Below are positions 32,524-39,969 of a stretch of DNA of 54,065 nucleotides, in pieces. The notes below the pieces were generated by a model, which saw only the letters and a list, made by a program, of their open reading frames with translations, was not told the origin of the DNA and searched no databases. The stretch is from CAYVTD01 sp964454445. GTDB lineage: Bacteria; Bacteroidota; Ignavibacteria; Kapaibacteriales; UBA2268. The translations under genes and the position numbers were made by a program. The DNA is taken from contig CAYVTD010000020.1 in NCBI GenBank assembly GCA_964454445.1, forward strand, positions 1 to 54,065, given 5' to 3'. Positions within the stretch are counted from its first letter, which is position 1; the number at the start of each line of letters is the position of its first letter.

Positions 32524-33363
32524 TTACTTGATTTTCCTTTTACGTATAATATATTTGCTCGATTGCTTCTTGGGCTTGCGAGTTTTGATGCCTTTTGCAT
32601 ATTGTCCCCAAGGTGATTCGGGATGTTGACGTCCACCTCCGGATTTTGACCTTCCTTCGCCGCCACCCATTGGGTGGTCAACTGGGTTCATAGCCATACC
32701 GCGTGTTTGTGGTTTTACACCGAGCCAGCGGTTTCTGCCGGCTTTGCCGAGCATTATGTTTTCGTGTTGTTGGTTGCTTACCGTACCAAGAGTGGCATAG
32801 CAATTAGAAGGCACCATCCTGATTTCGCCTGAAGGCAGTTTCACTTGAGCAAATTTATTATCAACTGCCACTAATTGTGCCGATGTGCCTGCGCTTCTTG
32901 CTAACTGTGCCCCTTTGCCAGATTTCAATTCGATACAATGAATAGACAATCCTGTCGGTATTTTATACAGGGGCAAAGCGTTGCCATCTTTAAATTCAGC
33001 GTCGGGCCCGGTAATGATTGTATTTCCAACTTTCATTTTATCTGGAGCAATAATATAAGCGAATTCACCATCTTGGTATTTGACTAAAGCTATTCTTGCT
33101 GAGCGGTTTGGATCATATTCTATAGTCATTATTTCGGCAGGAATATTGATTTTCTTGCGTTTAAAGTCAATAATCCTATAGCGTCTCTTGTGTCCACCGC
33201 CGCGATGACGCGAAGTAATCTTGCCGGTCATATTTCTACCGCCCGACTTCTTCAAAGTCGTTACCAATGGCTTATATGGCTTATCAGTAGTTACTTCCTC
33301 GAAAGTGCTTACCGAGTAAAGTCTTGTGCCCGGGGTTATCGGTTTTAATTGTCTTAGTGCCAT
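32524..33363 (-). CDS. rplB: 50S ribosomal protein L2
   Basis: uL2, 279 residues, essential for peptidyl transferase centre formation and subunit association. It has MALRQLKPITPGTRLYSVST, SRHRGGGHKRRYRIIDFKRK and the signature PVDHPMGGGEGRSKSGGGRQ with the critical His. The ATG at 33363 is chosen; a TTG six bases further upstream extends the frame but is unlikely to be used. Confidence 0.97.
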   Translation of the reverse strand: MALRQLKPITPGTRLYSVSTFEEVTTDKPYKPLVTTLKKSGGRNMTGKITSRHRGGGHKRRYRIIDFKRKKINIPAEIMTIEYDPNRSARIALVKYQDGEFAYIIAPDKMKVGNTIITGPDAEFKDGNALPLYKIPTGLSIHCIELKSGKGAQLARSAGTSAQLVAVDNKFAQVKLPSGEIRMVPSNCYATLGTVSNQQHENIMLGKAGRNRWLGVKPQTRGMAMNPVDHPMGGGEGRSKSGGGRQHPESPWGQYAKGIKTRKPKKQSSKYIIRKRKIK

Positions 33364-33413
33364 TTTCAATTTGATTTTTAAATATTTTACAATTTTATTT
33401 TATTAAATAAGGA

Positions 33414-33707
33414 TTAACTACTGACACTCGAAACTAAGTCGATGGTCTGTCCTTCTTTTAAGGTAATGTATGCTTTTTTCTTTGTTGCAGTTCTCCCGCG
33501 TTGTACACCTTTGCGGGTAAATCTAGATTTGACCTTGCCTTTCACAGTGGCAGTCCTAATGCTTTTCACATCAACTTCAAAAATCTCTTTTATTTTCTTT
33601 TTTATTTCGATTTTATTGGCATGGCGGTCTACTTCAAAGACATATTGGCTCTTTTCTCCGAGCTTCATCGCTTTTTCAGTTATTATCGGCTTTTTAATTA
33701 TTTCCAT
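33414..33707 (-). CDS. rplW: 50S ribosomal protein L23
   Basis: uL23, 97 residues, at the tunnel exit, where trigger factor and SRP dock. It has IIKKPIITEKAMKLGEKSQY, then VDRHANKIEIKKKIKEIFEV and the closing KKAYITLKEGQTIDL. An AGAGG Shine-Dalgarno precedes the ATG. Confidence 0.96.
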   Translation of the reverse strand: MEIIKKPIITEKAMKLGEKSQYVFEVDRHANKIEIKKKIKEIFEVDVKSIRTATVKGKVKSRFTRKGVQRGRTATKKKAYITLKEGQTIDLVSSVSS

Positions 33708-33729
33708 TTTTTTTAACCTCTATGTCTGA

Positions 33730-34464
33730 TTATTCTTCGTTCTCATCATTAGATTCGATTACTTCTTTATTATTTTCTTCAATTGTATTTATATCCACTT
33801 CATCGCCGGACAAACTATCATTTGAGACATACAGACCTGCCCCGTTGAAAAGCTCGACGAGTTTGTCGATGCTGCTTTTGAAAAGTAATATCTTTGTGTG
33901 GTTTAGCACGTCATAAGTTGTGAAACTTTGGCTAGGTTTTACAAGCAAACCGGGAATATTGCGAGATGAAAGCTGGATATTGTAGTTGTTTTCGGGCAGG
34001 ATAATAAGTGTTTTTTCAAAATCTAAATCAAAATTCTGAAGGATATTAAATAAATTCTTTGTTTTAATCTCTGCCAGATGAAAATCTTCGATAATAATAA
34101 GGTTATCCTCTTCACAGCGCAACGAGAGTGCCGATTTTTTAGCAAGTCGCTTCACTTTCTTGTTTATTTTCATTTCATAGCTATGTGGGCGGGGACCAAA
34201 GATTGTACCGCCGCCTATCCAGATTGGTGATCTAGTAGAGCCAGAGCGAGCTGTACCTCTTCCTTTTTGGCGCCAAGGTTTTTTGCCGCCGCCTCTTACT
34301 TCCGACCTTACTTTAGTGCTATGGGTGCCTTGTCGCTTATTTGCTAGGTAAGCAACAACTGCTAGGTACATAGCATGCTCGTTTGGTTCGATGGCAAAGA
34401 TATCATCTGGAAGATTGATTTCGCCAATTGGTTTACCTTCTGTTGTATATACTGGTTTGTTCAT
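33730..34464 (-). CDS. rplD: 50S ribosomal protein L4 with acidic C-terminal tail
   Basis: uL4, 244 residues from the ATG at 34464. The extended loop that reaches the tunnel is clear (GGGKKPWRQKGRGTARSGST, GGGTIFGPRPHSYEMKINKK). The normal protein ends near YDVLNHTKILLFKSSIDKLV. A further ~30 residues are acidic (SGDEVDINTIEENNKEVIES then NDENEE), a smaller version of the extensions on S17 and L17. In E. coli L4 represses its own S10 operon. Confidence 0.96.
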   Translation of the reverse strand: MNKPVYTTEGKPIGEINLPDDIFAIEPNEHAMYLAVVAYLANKRQGTHSTKVRSEVRGGGKKPWRQKGRGTARSGSTRSPIWIGGGTIFGPRPHSYEMKINKKVKRLAKKSALSLRCEEDNLIIIEDFHLAEIKTKNLFNILQNFDLDFEKTLIILPENNYNIQLSSRNIPGLLVKPSQSFTTYDVLNHTKILLFKSSIDKLVELFNGAGLYVSNDSLSGDEVDINTIEENNKEVIESNDENEE

Positions 34465-34474
34465 TTTCAATGCC

Positions 34475-35098
34475 TTATTGCTTTATTAATTCCAATAATG
34501 AATTTTTAGCCCCGGGAACGCTGCCTTTAATCATAATAATGTTTTGTTCGGATAGAACTTCCACTACTTCAAGATTTCTAACTGATGCGCGTTTGCCGCC
34601 CATGCGCCCTGCCATTTTCGTCCCTTTGAGAACTCTTGATGGATAAGATGACTGACCGATGGATCCGGGGTGGCGTTGACGATCTGATTGACCGTGTGAG
34701 GTCATACCGACACCGCCGAAGTTATGTCTTTTCATGACGCCCTGGAAACCTCTGCCGATGCTGTCGCCAGAAACTTTCACTTTGTCGCCTTTCTGAAATA
34801 GTTCCACGGTTATATGTTGTCCTATCTCGTAATCCTGTTCCAGGTCTCTAAATTCTTTCAAGTAGCGAGTCGGATTGACACTAGCTTTTGCAAAATGACC
34901 TTTCATAGGTTTATTCACTTTGCGCGGTTTGATTTCGTCAAACCCTATTTGAACGGCTTTATATCCGTCTTTGTTCTCAGTCTTTATTTGTGTTACAGGA
35001 CAGGGACCCGCTTCAATTACCGTTACAGGTATCTGAATGCCCTTATCGTCATAAAAACTTGTCATGCCGACTTTTTTGCCAAGAATAGCAGCCTTCAT
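34475..35098 (-). CDS. rplC: 50S ribosomal protein L3
   Basis: uL3, 207 residues, an early-assembly protein whose loop reaches toward the peptidyl transferase centre. It has MKAAILGKKVGMTSFYDDKG and the signature GVMKRHNFGGVGMTSHGQSD. It follows rpsJ by 14 bases and precedes rplD by 10. Confidence 0.97.
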   Translation of the reverse strand: MKAAILGKKVGMTSFYDDKGIQIPVTVIEAGPCPVTQIKTENKDGYKAVQIGFDEIKPRKVNKPMKGHFAKASVNPTRYLKEFRDLEQDYEIGQHITVELFQKGDKVKVSGDSIGRGFQGVMKRHNFGGVGMTSHGQSDRQRHPGSIGQSSYPSRVLKGTKMAGRMGGKRASVRNLEVVEVLSEQNIIMIKGSVPGAKNSLLELIKQ

Positions 35099-35112
35099 TT
35101 TAATCTCCTAAG

Positions 35113-35421
35113 TTACACTTTTACTTCTACATCAACTCCGGCGGGCAGTTCTAAACGCATCAATGCGTCTATTGTTTTCTGGGTGGAGTTGAGTATGTCA
35201 ATCAATCTCTTATGAATTTTCGCTTCGAACTGTTCTCTTGATTTTTTATCCACGTGTGGCGAACGCAAAACGGTATAAACCGTTCTTTTTGTGGGTAGAG
35301 GTATCGGACCTCGAATTGCCGCACCTGTTTGCTGAACTGTTTGCACAATCCGTTCGCTTGATTTGTCTATCAAGTTATGGTCATACGATTTCAGCTTTAT
35401 TCTAATCTTTTGTGTTGCCAA
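35113..35421 (-). CDS. rpsJ: 30S ribosomal protein S10 (NusE)
   Basis: uS10, 102 residues from TTG at 35421. An in-frame GTG lies two codons upstream at 35427. However, the AGGAG Shine-Dalgarno is only one base from that GTG and seven bases from the TTG. The family also begins M-A-x-Q-K-I-R-I, as the TTG start would give (MATQKIRIKLKSYDHNLIDK). S10 also acts in transcription antitermination (NusE). First gene of the S10 block; a strong hairpin lies between it and tuf. Confidence 0.95.
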   Translation of the reverse strand: MATQKIRIKLKSYDHNLIDKSSERIVQTVQQTGAAIRGPIPLPTKRTVYTVLRSPHVDKKSREQFEAKIHKRLIDILNSTQKTIDALMRLELPAGVDVEVKV

Positions 35422-35457
35422 TTTCACACTCCTGCTATTATTATAAAGATTTTAGAA

Positions 35458-35507
35458 CTGTCTCAAAATCATTTTCAATTTTGAGACAGCTACTTGCAAT
35501 CTCAAAA
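35458..35507 (-). promoter_or_regulatory. candidate attenuator between tuf and rpsJ
   Basis: On the minus strand a perfect 12-bp stem (CTGTCTCAAAAT with ATTTTGAGACAG, 35458-35489, eight-base loop) lies upstream of rpsJ. A third arm, TTTTGAGA (35500-35507), lies before it and can pair with TCTCAAAA of the stem's first arm. Two mutually exclusive folds are therefore possible. The tail after the stem (TTCTAAAATCTTT) is only moderately T-rich. It could reduce transcription passing from tuf into the S10 genes. Confidence 0.45.
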
Positions 35508-35520
35508 AGCAATTTTTATC

Positions 35521-36732
35521 TTACTCAATTATTTTTGTTACAACACCAGCGCCAACAGTTCTACCACCTTCGCGAATTGCGAAACGCAGACCTTCTTCCA
35601 TGGCCACGGGGGTAATCAGTTCGATGACAAGATTATCCACGTTATCGCCGGGCATTACCATTTCAATACCACTTGGCAAGTTTAAGTTTCCGGTAACGTC
35701 TGTCGTACGGAAATAAAACTGTGGGCGGTAACCGCTGAAAAATGGGGTATGGCGTCCACCTTCGTCTTTTTTCAATACGTAAACCTGAGCATTAAATTTG
35801 TGGTGTGGGGTGATCGAGCCGGGCTTGGCTATTACCATTCCACGTTCGAGTTCGTTTTTGTCAATACCGCGAAGCAATAGACCAACGTTGTCGCCTGCTC
35901 TGCCTTCATCGAGAAGCTTGCGGAACATTTCCACACCTGTACAGGTTGTTTTTTTGTGGAGGCCAAAGCCAACGATTTCGACCTCTTCGTTCACTTTCAC
36001 AATGCCTCTATCAATTCTACCTGTACCTACTGTGCCGCGACCTGTTATTGAAAAAACGTCTTCCACAGGCATCAAGAAAGGCTTTTCGGTATCACGTATC
36101 GGAGTTGGAATATATTCATCTACTGCATCCATCAATTTATAAATACATTGAAGGCGGGGGTCATCTATTGTAGCTGATGGCTCATTGCCAGCTTCGAGCG
36201 CTTGAAGTGCGCTACCAGGAATAATTGGAGTTTCGTCGCCTGGGAAATTCTGTGCTGACAACAATTCGCGAAGTTCCATATCGATAAGTTCGAGCAATTC
36301 CGGATCTGCAATATCGACTTTGTTCATAAATACAAGAACTTTTGGGACGCCTACCTGGCGAGCTAAAAGGATATGCTCGCGTGTTTGAGGCATTGGTCCG
36401 TCATCAGCAGCACATACTAATATTGCTCCGTCCATCTGAGCAGCGCCGGTAATCATATTTTTTATATAATCAGCGTGTCCAGGACAATCCACGTGTGCAT
36501 AGTGGCGATTATCTGTTTCGTATTCCACGTGTGAGGTAGCAATCGTGATCCCGCGTGCGCGCTCTTCGGGTGCATTGTCGATTGAGTCAAACGAGCGAAC
36601 CTGAGTCTTGGGATTCTTCTTTGCCAGTGCCATTGTGATAGCAGCTGTCAAAGTTGTCTTGCCATGATCAACGTGTCCGATTGTTCCTATGTTCACGTGC
36701 GGCTTAGAACGATCAAATTTTTCCTTAGCCAT
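35521..36732 (-). CDS. tuf: elongation factor Tu
   Basis: 403 residues; the GTPase that delivers aminoacyl-tRNA. Nucleotide-binding motifs are GHVDHGKTT, DCPGHADY and NKVD, and the effector region is RARGITIATSHVEYE. Domains 2 and 3 are intact, ending GGRTVGAGVVTKI. A strong AAGGAG precedes the ATG. It is the only tuf in the window, placed between an EF-G gene (109-base spacer) and the S10 cluster. Confidence 0.97.
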   Translation of the reverse strand: MAKEKFDRSKPHVNIGTIGHVDHGKTTLTAAITMALAKKNPKTQVRSFDSIDNAPEERARGITIATSHVEYETDNRHYAHVDCPGHADYIKNMITGAAQMDGAILVCAADDGPMPQTREHILLARQVGVPKVLVFMNKVDIADPELLELIDMELRELLSAQNFPGDETPIIPGSALQALEAGNEPSATIDDPRLQCIYKLMDAVDEYIPTPIRDTEKPFLMPVEDVFSITGRGTVGTGRIDRGIVKVNEEVEIVGFGLHKKTTCTGVEMFRKLLDEGRAGDNVGLLLRGIDKNELERGMVIAKPGSITPHHKFNAQVYVLKKDEGGRHTPFFSGYRPQFYFRTTDVTGNLNLPSGIEMVMPGDNVDNLVIELITPVAMEEGLRFAIREGGRTVGAGVVTKIIE

Positions 36733-36841
36733 TATACTAAACTCCTTTATGTGAGTGAAAAAATTATTTGAATATGATTAAAATATTATTTATTACTTTT
36801 TATGAGAACAATTATTTGAATTTAATTATTCAAAATTTTTA

Positions 36842-38887
36842 TTATTTGTTATTAACTGGTTCATAATGTGAAAAAGCCATTGTATAAACTGCTCTTCCTT
36901 GGCTCAAAGTTCGCAATTTTGTTACATAGCCAAAAAGATTTGACAACGGGGCAGATACTTTGACGACTTGCATCGTTCCTTGTTGCATCAGTCCGGTGAT
37001 TTTTCCGTTTCTTACATTCAAATCGGCAATAATTTCGCCAACATAATCTTCCGGAGAAACGACTTCTACCTTGAAAATTGGCTCGAGCAAAACAGCTCCT
37101 GCCTGTCGAACACCGTCTTTCACAGCTATTGTCGAGGCTATCTGGCTGCCAAATTCAGTTGTCAATTCATTATCATAGTACACATTTATAACTGTTACTT
37201 TTATATCGACCATTGGATAACCATTTGGTCCGACTTGCAAAGCATCGAGAATCCCTTTTTCCACTGCCGACTTGTATTCTTTCGGTAATTCGTTGTTTGC
37301 AATATTATTAAATATCTGTAATCCGCTACTTCTTTCACCAGGGGAAATCTCGATTGTTACTTCGCCAAACTGATTTTTTCCACCACTTTGCCTATCAAAT
37401 CTTCCTTTTTGGGTAATACTCTGCGAAATAGTCTCCCGATATGAAACTTGTGGTTTTCCTACCTTGGCAGGAACATTAAATTCACGTTTCAATCTATCGA
37501 GAATGATTTCCAGATGAAGTTCGCCAACTCCGGAAAGGATAGTCTGCCCGCTTTCTTCGTCGAAGGCAACTTTCAATGTTGGATCTTCTTCGACGAGACG
37601 ATCAAGCACTGAGAGCAAGTTTTTCTGGTCAGACAAAGTCCTTGCTTCGATTGCCTGATTAATTACCGGTTCTGGAAATACAATTTTTTCATAGACAATC
37701 GGATGTTTCGCATCGCATAGCGTATCGCCTGTTTTCGTAAAGCGGAGCTCTGGCACTGCAATAATATCTCCTGCATAAGCTTCTTCGATTTCTTCGCGTT
37801 TGTTGGCTGATATTCTCATAATTTTCAAAAAACGCTCTTTTTTATCAGCGGCTGGATTAAACAGCGAAGCACCTGCCTTCACAGAGCCTGAATAGATGCG
37901 GATGAATGTAAGTTTTTTCACATGTGGATCGGAAATTATCTTGAACGCAAGAGCAGAAAATGGCTCTACATCGTCGGGTTTTCTTACAAGCGTTTTACTA
38001 TGGTCTTTTACATCGAAGCCAGTCGTAATTCCAGCTTCGAGGGGCGATGGCAGAAAATCAATTACTGCATCTAAAAGCGGTTGAACTCCAATATTCCTGA
38101 CCGAAGAACCGCATAAGACAGGAAGACAACTTAATTTCAGGACACCAGCTTGCAAGCCTTTTTTAATGTCTTCGTTGCTTAGCTCGCCTTCGTCGAGATA
38201 TTTTGCAAGGATTTCATCATTGCTTTCTGCGGCAATATCAATCATTTTTGCTCGGGCAATCTGGGCTTTTTCTTGATATATTTCAGGGATGTCAGATTCG
38301 GTGTATGTAAAGCCATAAGAATCTGTGTCAAAATAAAGTGCTTTCATTTTGATAAGGTCTATAATACCTTCATATTCATCTTCGGCTCCTATTGGCAGTT
38401 GGATTGGGACTGGGTTAGCGTGAAATTTTTCGACGAGCATTTGTAATACTCTGTCAAAATCGGCTCCAAGACGGTCCATCTTGTTGATGTATGCTATGCG
38501 CGGTACTTTGTACAAGTCAGCTTGATACCAGACGGTTTCGGACTGGGGTTCGACCCCGCCTACACCGCAGAACAGCGCGATAGCTCCGTCAAGCACCCTC
38601 AGTGATCGCTGCACTTCAGCAGTAAAATCTACGTGTCCGGGCGTATCGATAATGTTTATTGCATGGTCTTTCCACTTTGCTTGTATGGCAGCAGACATTA
38701 TAGTTATGCCTCTTTCCTTTTCTTGAGCCATATAGTCCATAAACGCGGTTCCGTCATCGACTGCTCCTAATCTGTGTAGATAACCGGAGTAAAACAACAT
38801 CCTTTCTGTTGTAGTGGTTTTTCCGGCGTCAATATGTGCCATAATTCCTATGTTTCTAACATTCGATATGGCTATTGACCTTGGCAT
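36842..38887 (-). CDS. fusA: elongation factor G, EFG2-like paralogue in the str position
   Basis: 681 residues, a translational GTPase with five EF-G domains. GTPase motifs are AHIDAGKTTTTER, DTPGHVDF and NKMDRLGADF. The switch region reads DDGTAFMDYMAQEKERGITI, not the HDGxATMDWMxQExERGITI of canonical bacterial EF-G. It resembles mitochondrial EFG2/spdEFG2 ([20 protein letters not shown] as I recall it). The C-terminus is LRTLSQGRAVYTMAFSHYEP. By position (rpsL, rpsG, this gene, tuf) it is the str-operon fusA. Classified proteins of the EFG2 type act mainly in ribosome recycling, but I cannot tell from sequence alone whether this one translocates, recycles or does both. Confidence 0.85.
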   Translation of the reverse strand: MPRSIAISNVRNIGIMAHIDAGKTTTTERMLFYSGYLHRLGAVDDGTAFMDYMAQEKERGITIMSAAIQAKWKDHAINIIDTPGHVDFTAEVQRSLRVLDGAIALFCGVGGVEPQSETVWYQADLYKVPRIAYINKMDRLGADFDRVLQMLVEKFHANPVPIQLPIGAEDEYEGIIDLIKMKALYFDTDSYGFTYTESDIPEIYQEKAQIARAKMIDIAAESNDEILAKYLDEGELSNEDIKKGLQAGVLKLSCLPVLCGSSVRNIGVQPLLDAVIDFLPSPLEAGITTGFDVKDHSKTLVRKPDDVEPFSALAFKIISDPHVKKLTFIRIYSGSVKAGASLFNPAADKKERFLKIMRISANKREEIEEAYAGDIIAVPELRFTKTGDTLCDAKHPIVYEKIVFPEPVINQAIEARTLSDQKNLLSVLDRLVEEDPTLKVAFDEESGQTILSGVGELHLEIILDRLKREFNVPAKVGKPQVSYRETISQSITQKGRFDRQSGGKNQFGEVTIEISPGERSSGLQIFNNIANNELPKEYKSAVEKGILDALQVGPNGYPMVDIKVTVINVYYDNELTTEFGSQIASTIAVKDGVRQAGAVLLEPIFKVEVVSPEDYVGEIIADLNVRNGKITGLMQQGTMQVVKVSAPLSNLFGYVTKLRTLSQGRAVYTMAFSHYEPVNNK

Positions 38888-38938
38888 TGCTATCTTTTTA
38901 CCTAAATAACTTCAATTAACAAAGAACATTCAAATTTC

Positions 38939-39406
38939 TTACCATTTGAAATGAGCAAAAGCTTTGTTAGCCTCTGCCATTCTATGAGTATCTTCTTTTT
39001 TCTTTACGGAGCCACCTTCGTTGTTGGCAGCTGCCATCAACTCAGCAGCAAGTCGAGCCGCCATAGATTTGTCGCGTCTTGATTTCGCATAAGTTTTAAT
39101 CCACCTCATAGCAAGAGCAAAGCGGCGATCTTCGCGAACATCGGTAGGCACCTGATAGGTAGCACCACCAACGCGCCTTGAGCGTACTTCCAGAATGGGC
39201 ATTACATTGTTCAAAGCTTCCCTGAATACTTCCACAGGTTCTTTTTTGGCTTTTTTCTCAATAATATCCATTGCCTCGTAGAACACTTTTCTTGCTGTGT
39301 TCTTTTTGCCATCAAGCATAAAATTATTGACAAATCGCGAAACGATAACGTCTCTAAATTTCGGATCTGGGTCTATACGTCTTTTTTCTGCTTTGTGCTT
39401 TCTCAT
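38939..39406 (-). CDS. rpsG: 30S ribosomal protein S7
   Basis: uS7, 155 residues, the primary binder of the 16S 3' domain. It has EKRRIDPDPKFRDVIVSRFV, LEVRSRRVGGATYQVPTDVR and the helix with NKAFAHFKW at the end. Its start overlaps the rpsL stop by four bases. Confidence 0.97.
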   Translation of the reverse strand: MRKHKAEKRRIDPDPKFRDVIVSRFVNNFMLDGKKNTARKVFYEAMDIIEKKAKKEPVEVFREALNNVMPILEVRSRRVGGATYQVPTDVREDRRFALAMRWIKTYAKSRRDKSMAARLAAELMAAANNEGGSVKKKEDTHRMAEANKAFAHFKW

Positions 39407-39816
39407 TTCTTTTCTGTTTTTTTATTTATATTTGTACCAGATGTTACTTTAGGTGTTTTTGTGCCATATTTCGATCTGCCTTGATGTCTGTTCTCGACTC
39501 CTTGAGTGTCGGCAGTTCCGCGAATAATGTGGTAACGAACGCCGGGCAAATCCTTGACTCTTCCTCCACGAAGTAAAACTAACGAGTGCTCTTGTAGATT
39601 ATGTTTCTCACCTGGTATATAACTTGTTACTTCAAAGCCCGAAGATAAGCGTACACGAGCCACTTTGCGAAGCGCCGAATTAGGTTTCTTTGGTGTTGAG
39701 GTATATACTCTTGTACATACGCCTCTTCTCTGAGGACAAGACACCAGGGCAGGCGATTTACTTTTTACGATGGTTTTCTTTCTCGGTTTCCGTATTAACT
39801 GGCTTATTGTCGGCAC
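39403..39816 (-). CDS. rpsL: 30S ribosomal protein S12
   Basis: uS12, 137 residues, at the decoding centre. It has TISQLIRKPRKKTIVKSKSP, the PKKPNSALRKVARVRL loop with the streptomycin-relevant lysine unaltered, and RGGRVKDLPGVRYHIIRG with the second lysine also unaltered. The C-terminus is slightly extended (KYGTKTPKVTSGTNINKKTE). It is the first gene of the str unit, downstream of a good promoter candidate. Confidence 0.97.
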   Translation of the reverse strand: MPTISQLIRKPRKKTIVKSKSPALVSCPQRRGVCTRVYTSTPKKPNSALRKVARVRLSSGFEVTSYIPGEKHNLQEHSLVLLRGGRVKDLPGVRYHIIRGTADTQGVENRHQGRSKYGTKTPKVTSGTNINKKTEKK

Positions 39817-39890
39817 AAAAATCTCTTTCTTTAAAGTTTTAAAATGTCAAATTATACTACTTCTTTTAAACTGTTCGTGTAATAGAAAAG

Positions 39891-39921
39891 CAAAATTAAT
39901 AAATAATTCTGTAATTGTCAA
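39891..39921 (-). promoter_or_regulatory. promoter candidate for the str-S10-spc-alpha block
   Basis: On the minus strand TTGACA (39916-39921) stands 17 bases before TAATTTTG (39891-39898), joining a perfect -35-like hexamer to the TAnnTTTG -7 element of Bacteroidota promoters. The predicted start near 39885 gives a leader of about 70 bases before rpsL. It lies in the 153-base gap after the EFG1-like gene. Confidence 0.6.
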
Positions 39922-39969
39922 GAATTATTTTTAAAATTCTTCAAATTTTTTTAATATATCGTTTTTTCT

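Noticed and set aside
36765..36837. Repeated ATTATTTGAAT and a small TTTGAAT/ATTCAAA hairpin between the EFG2-like gene and tuf, considered as a terminator
   Set aside because: The stem is made only of A-T-rich pairs, there is no T tract, and such motifs are expected by chance in this composition.
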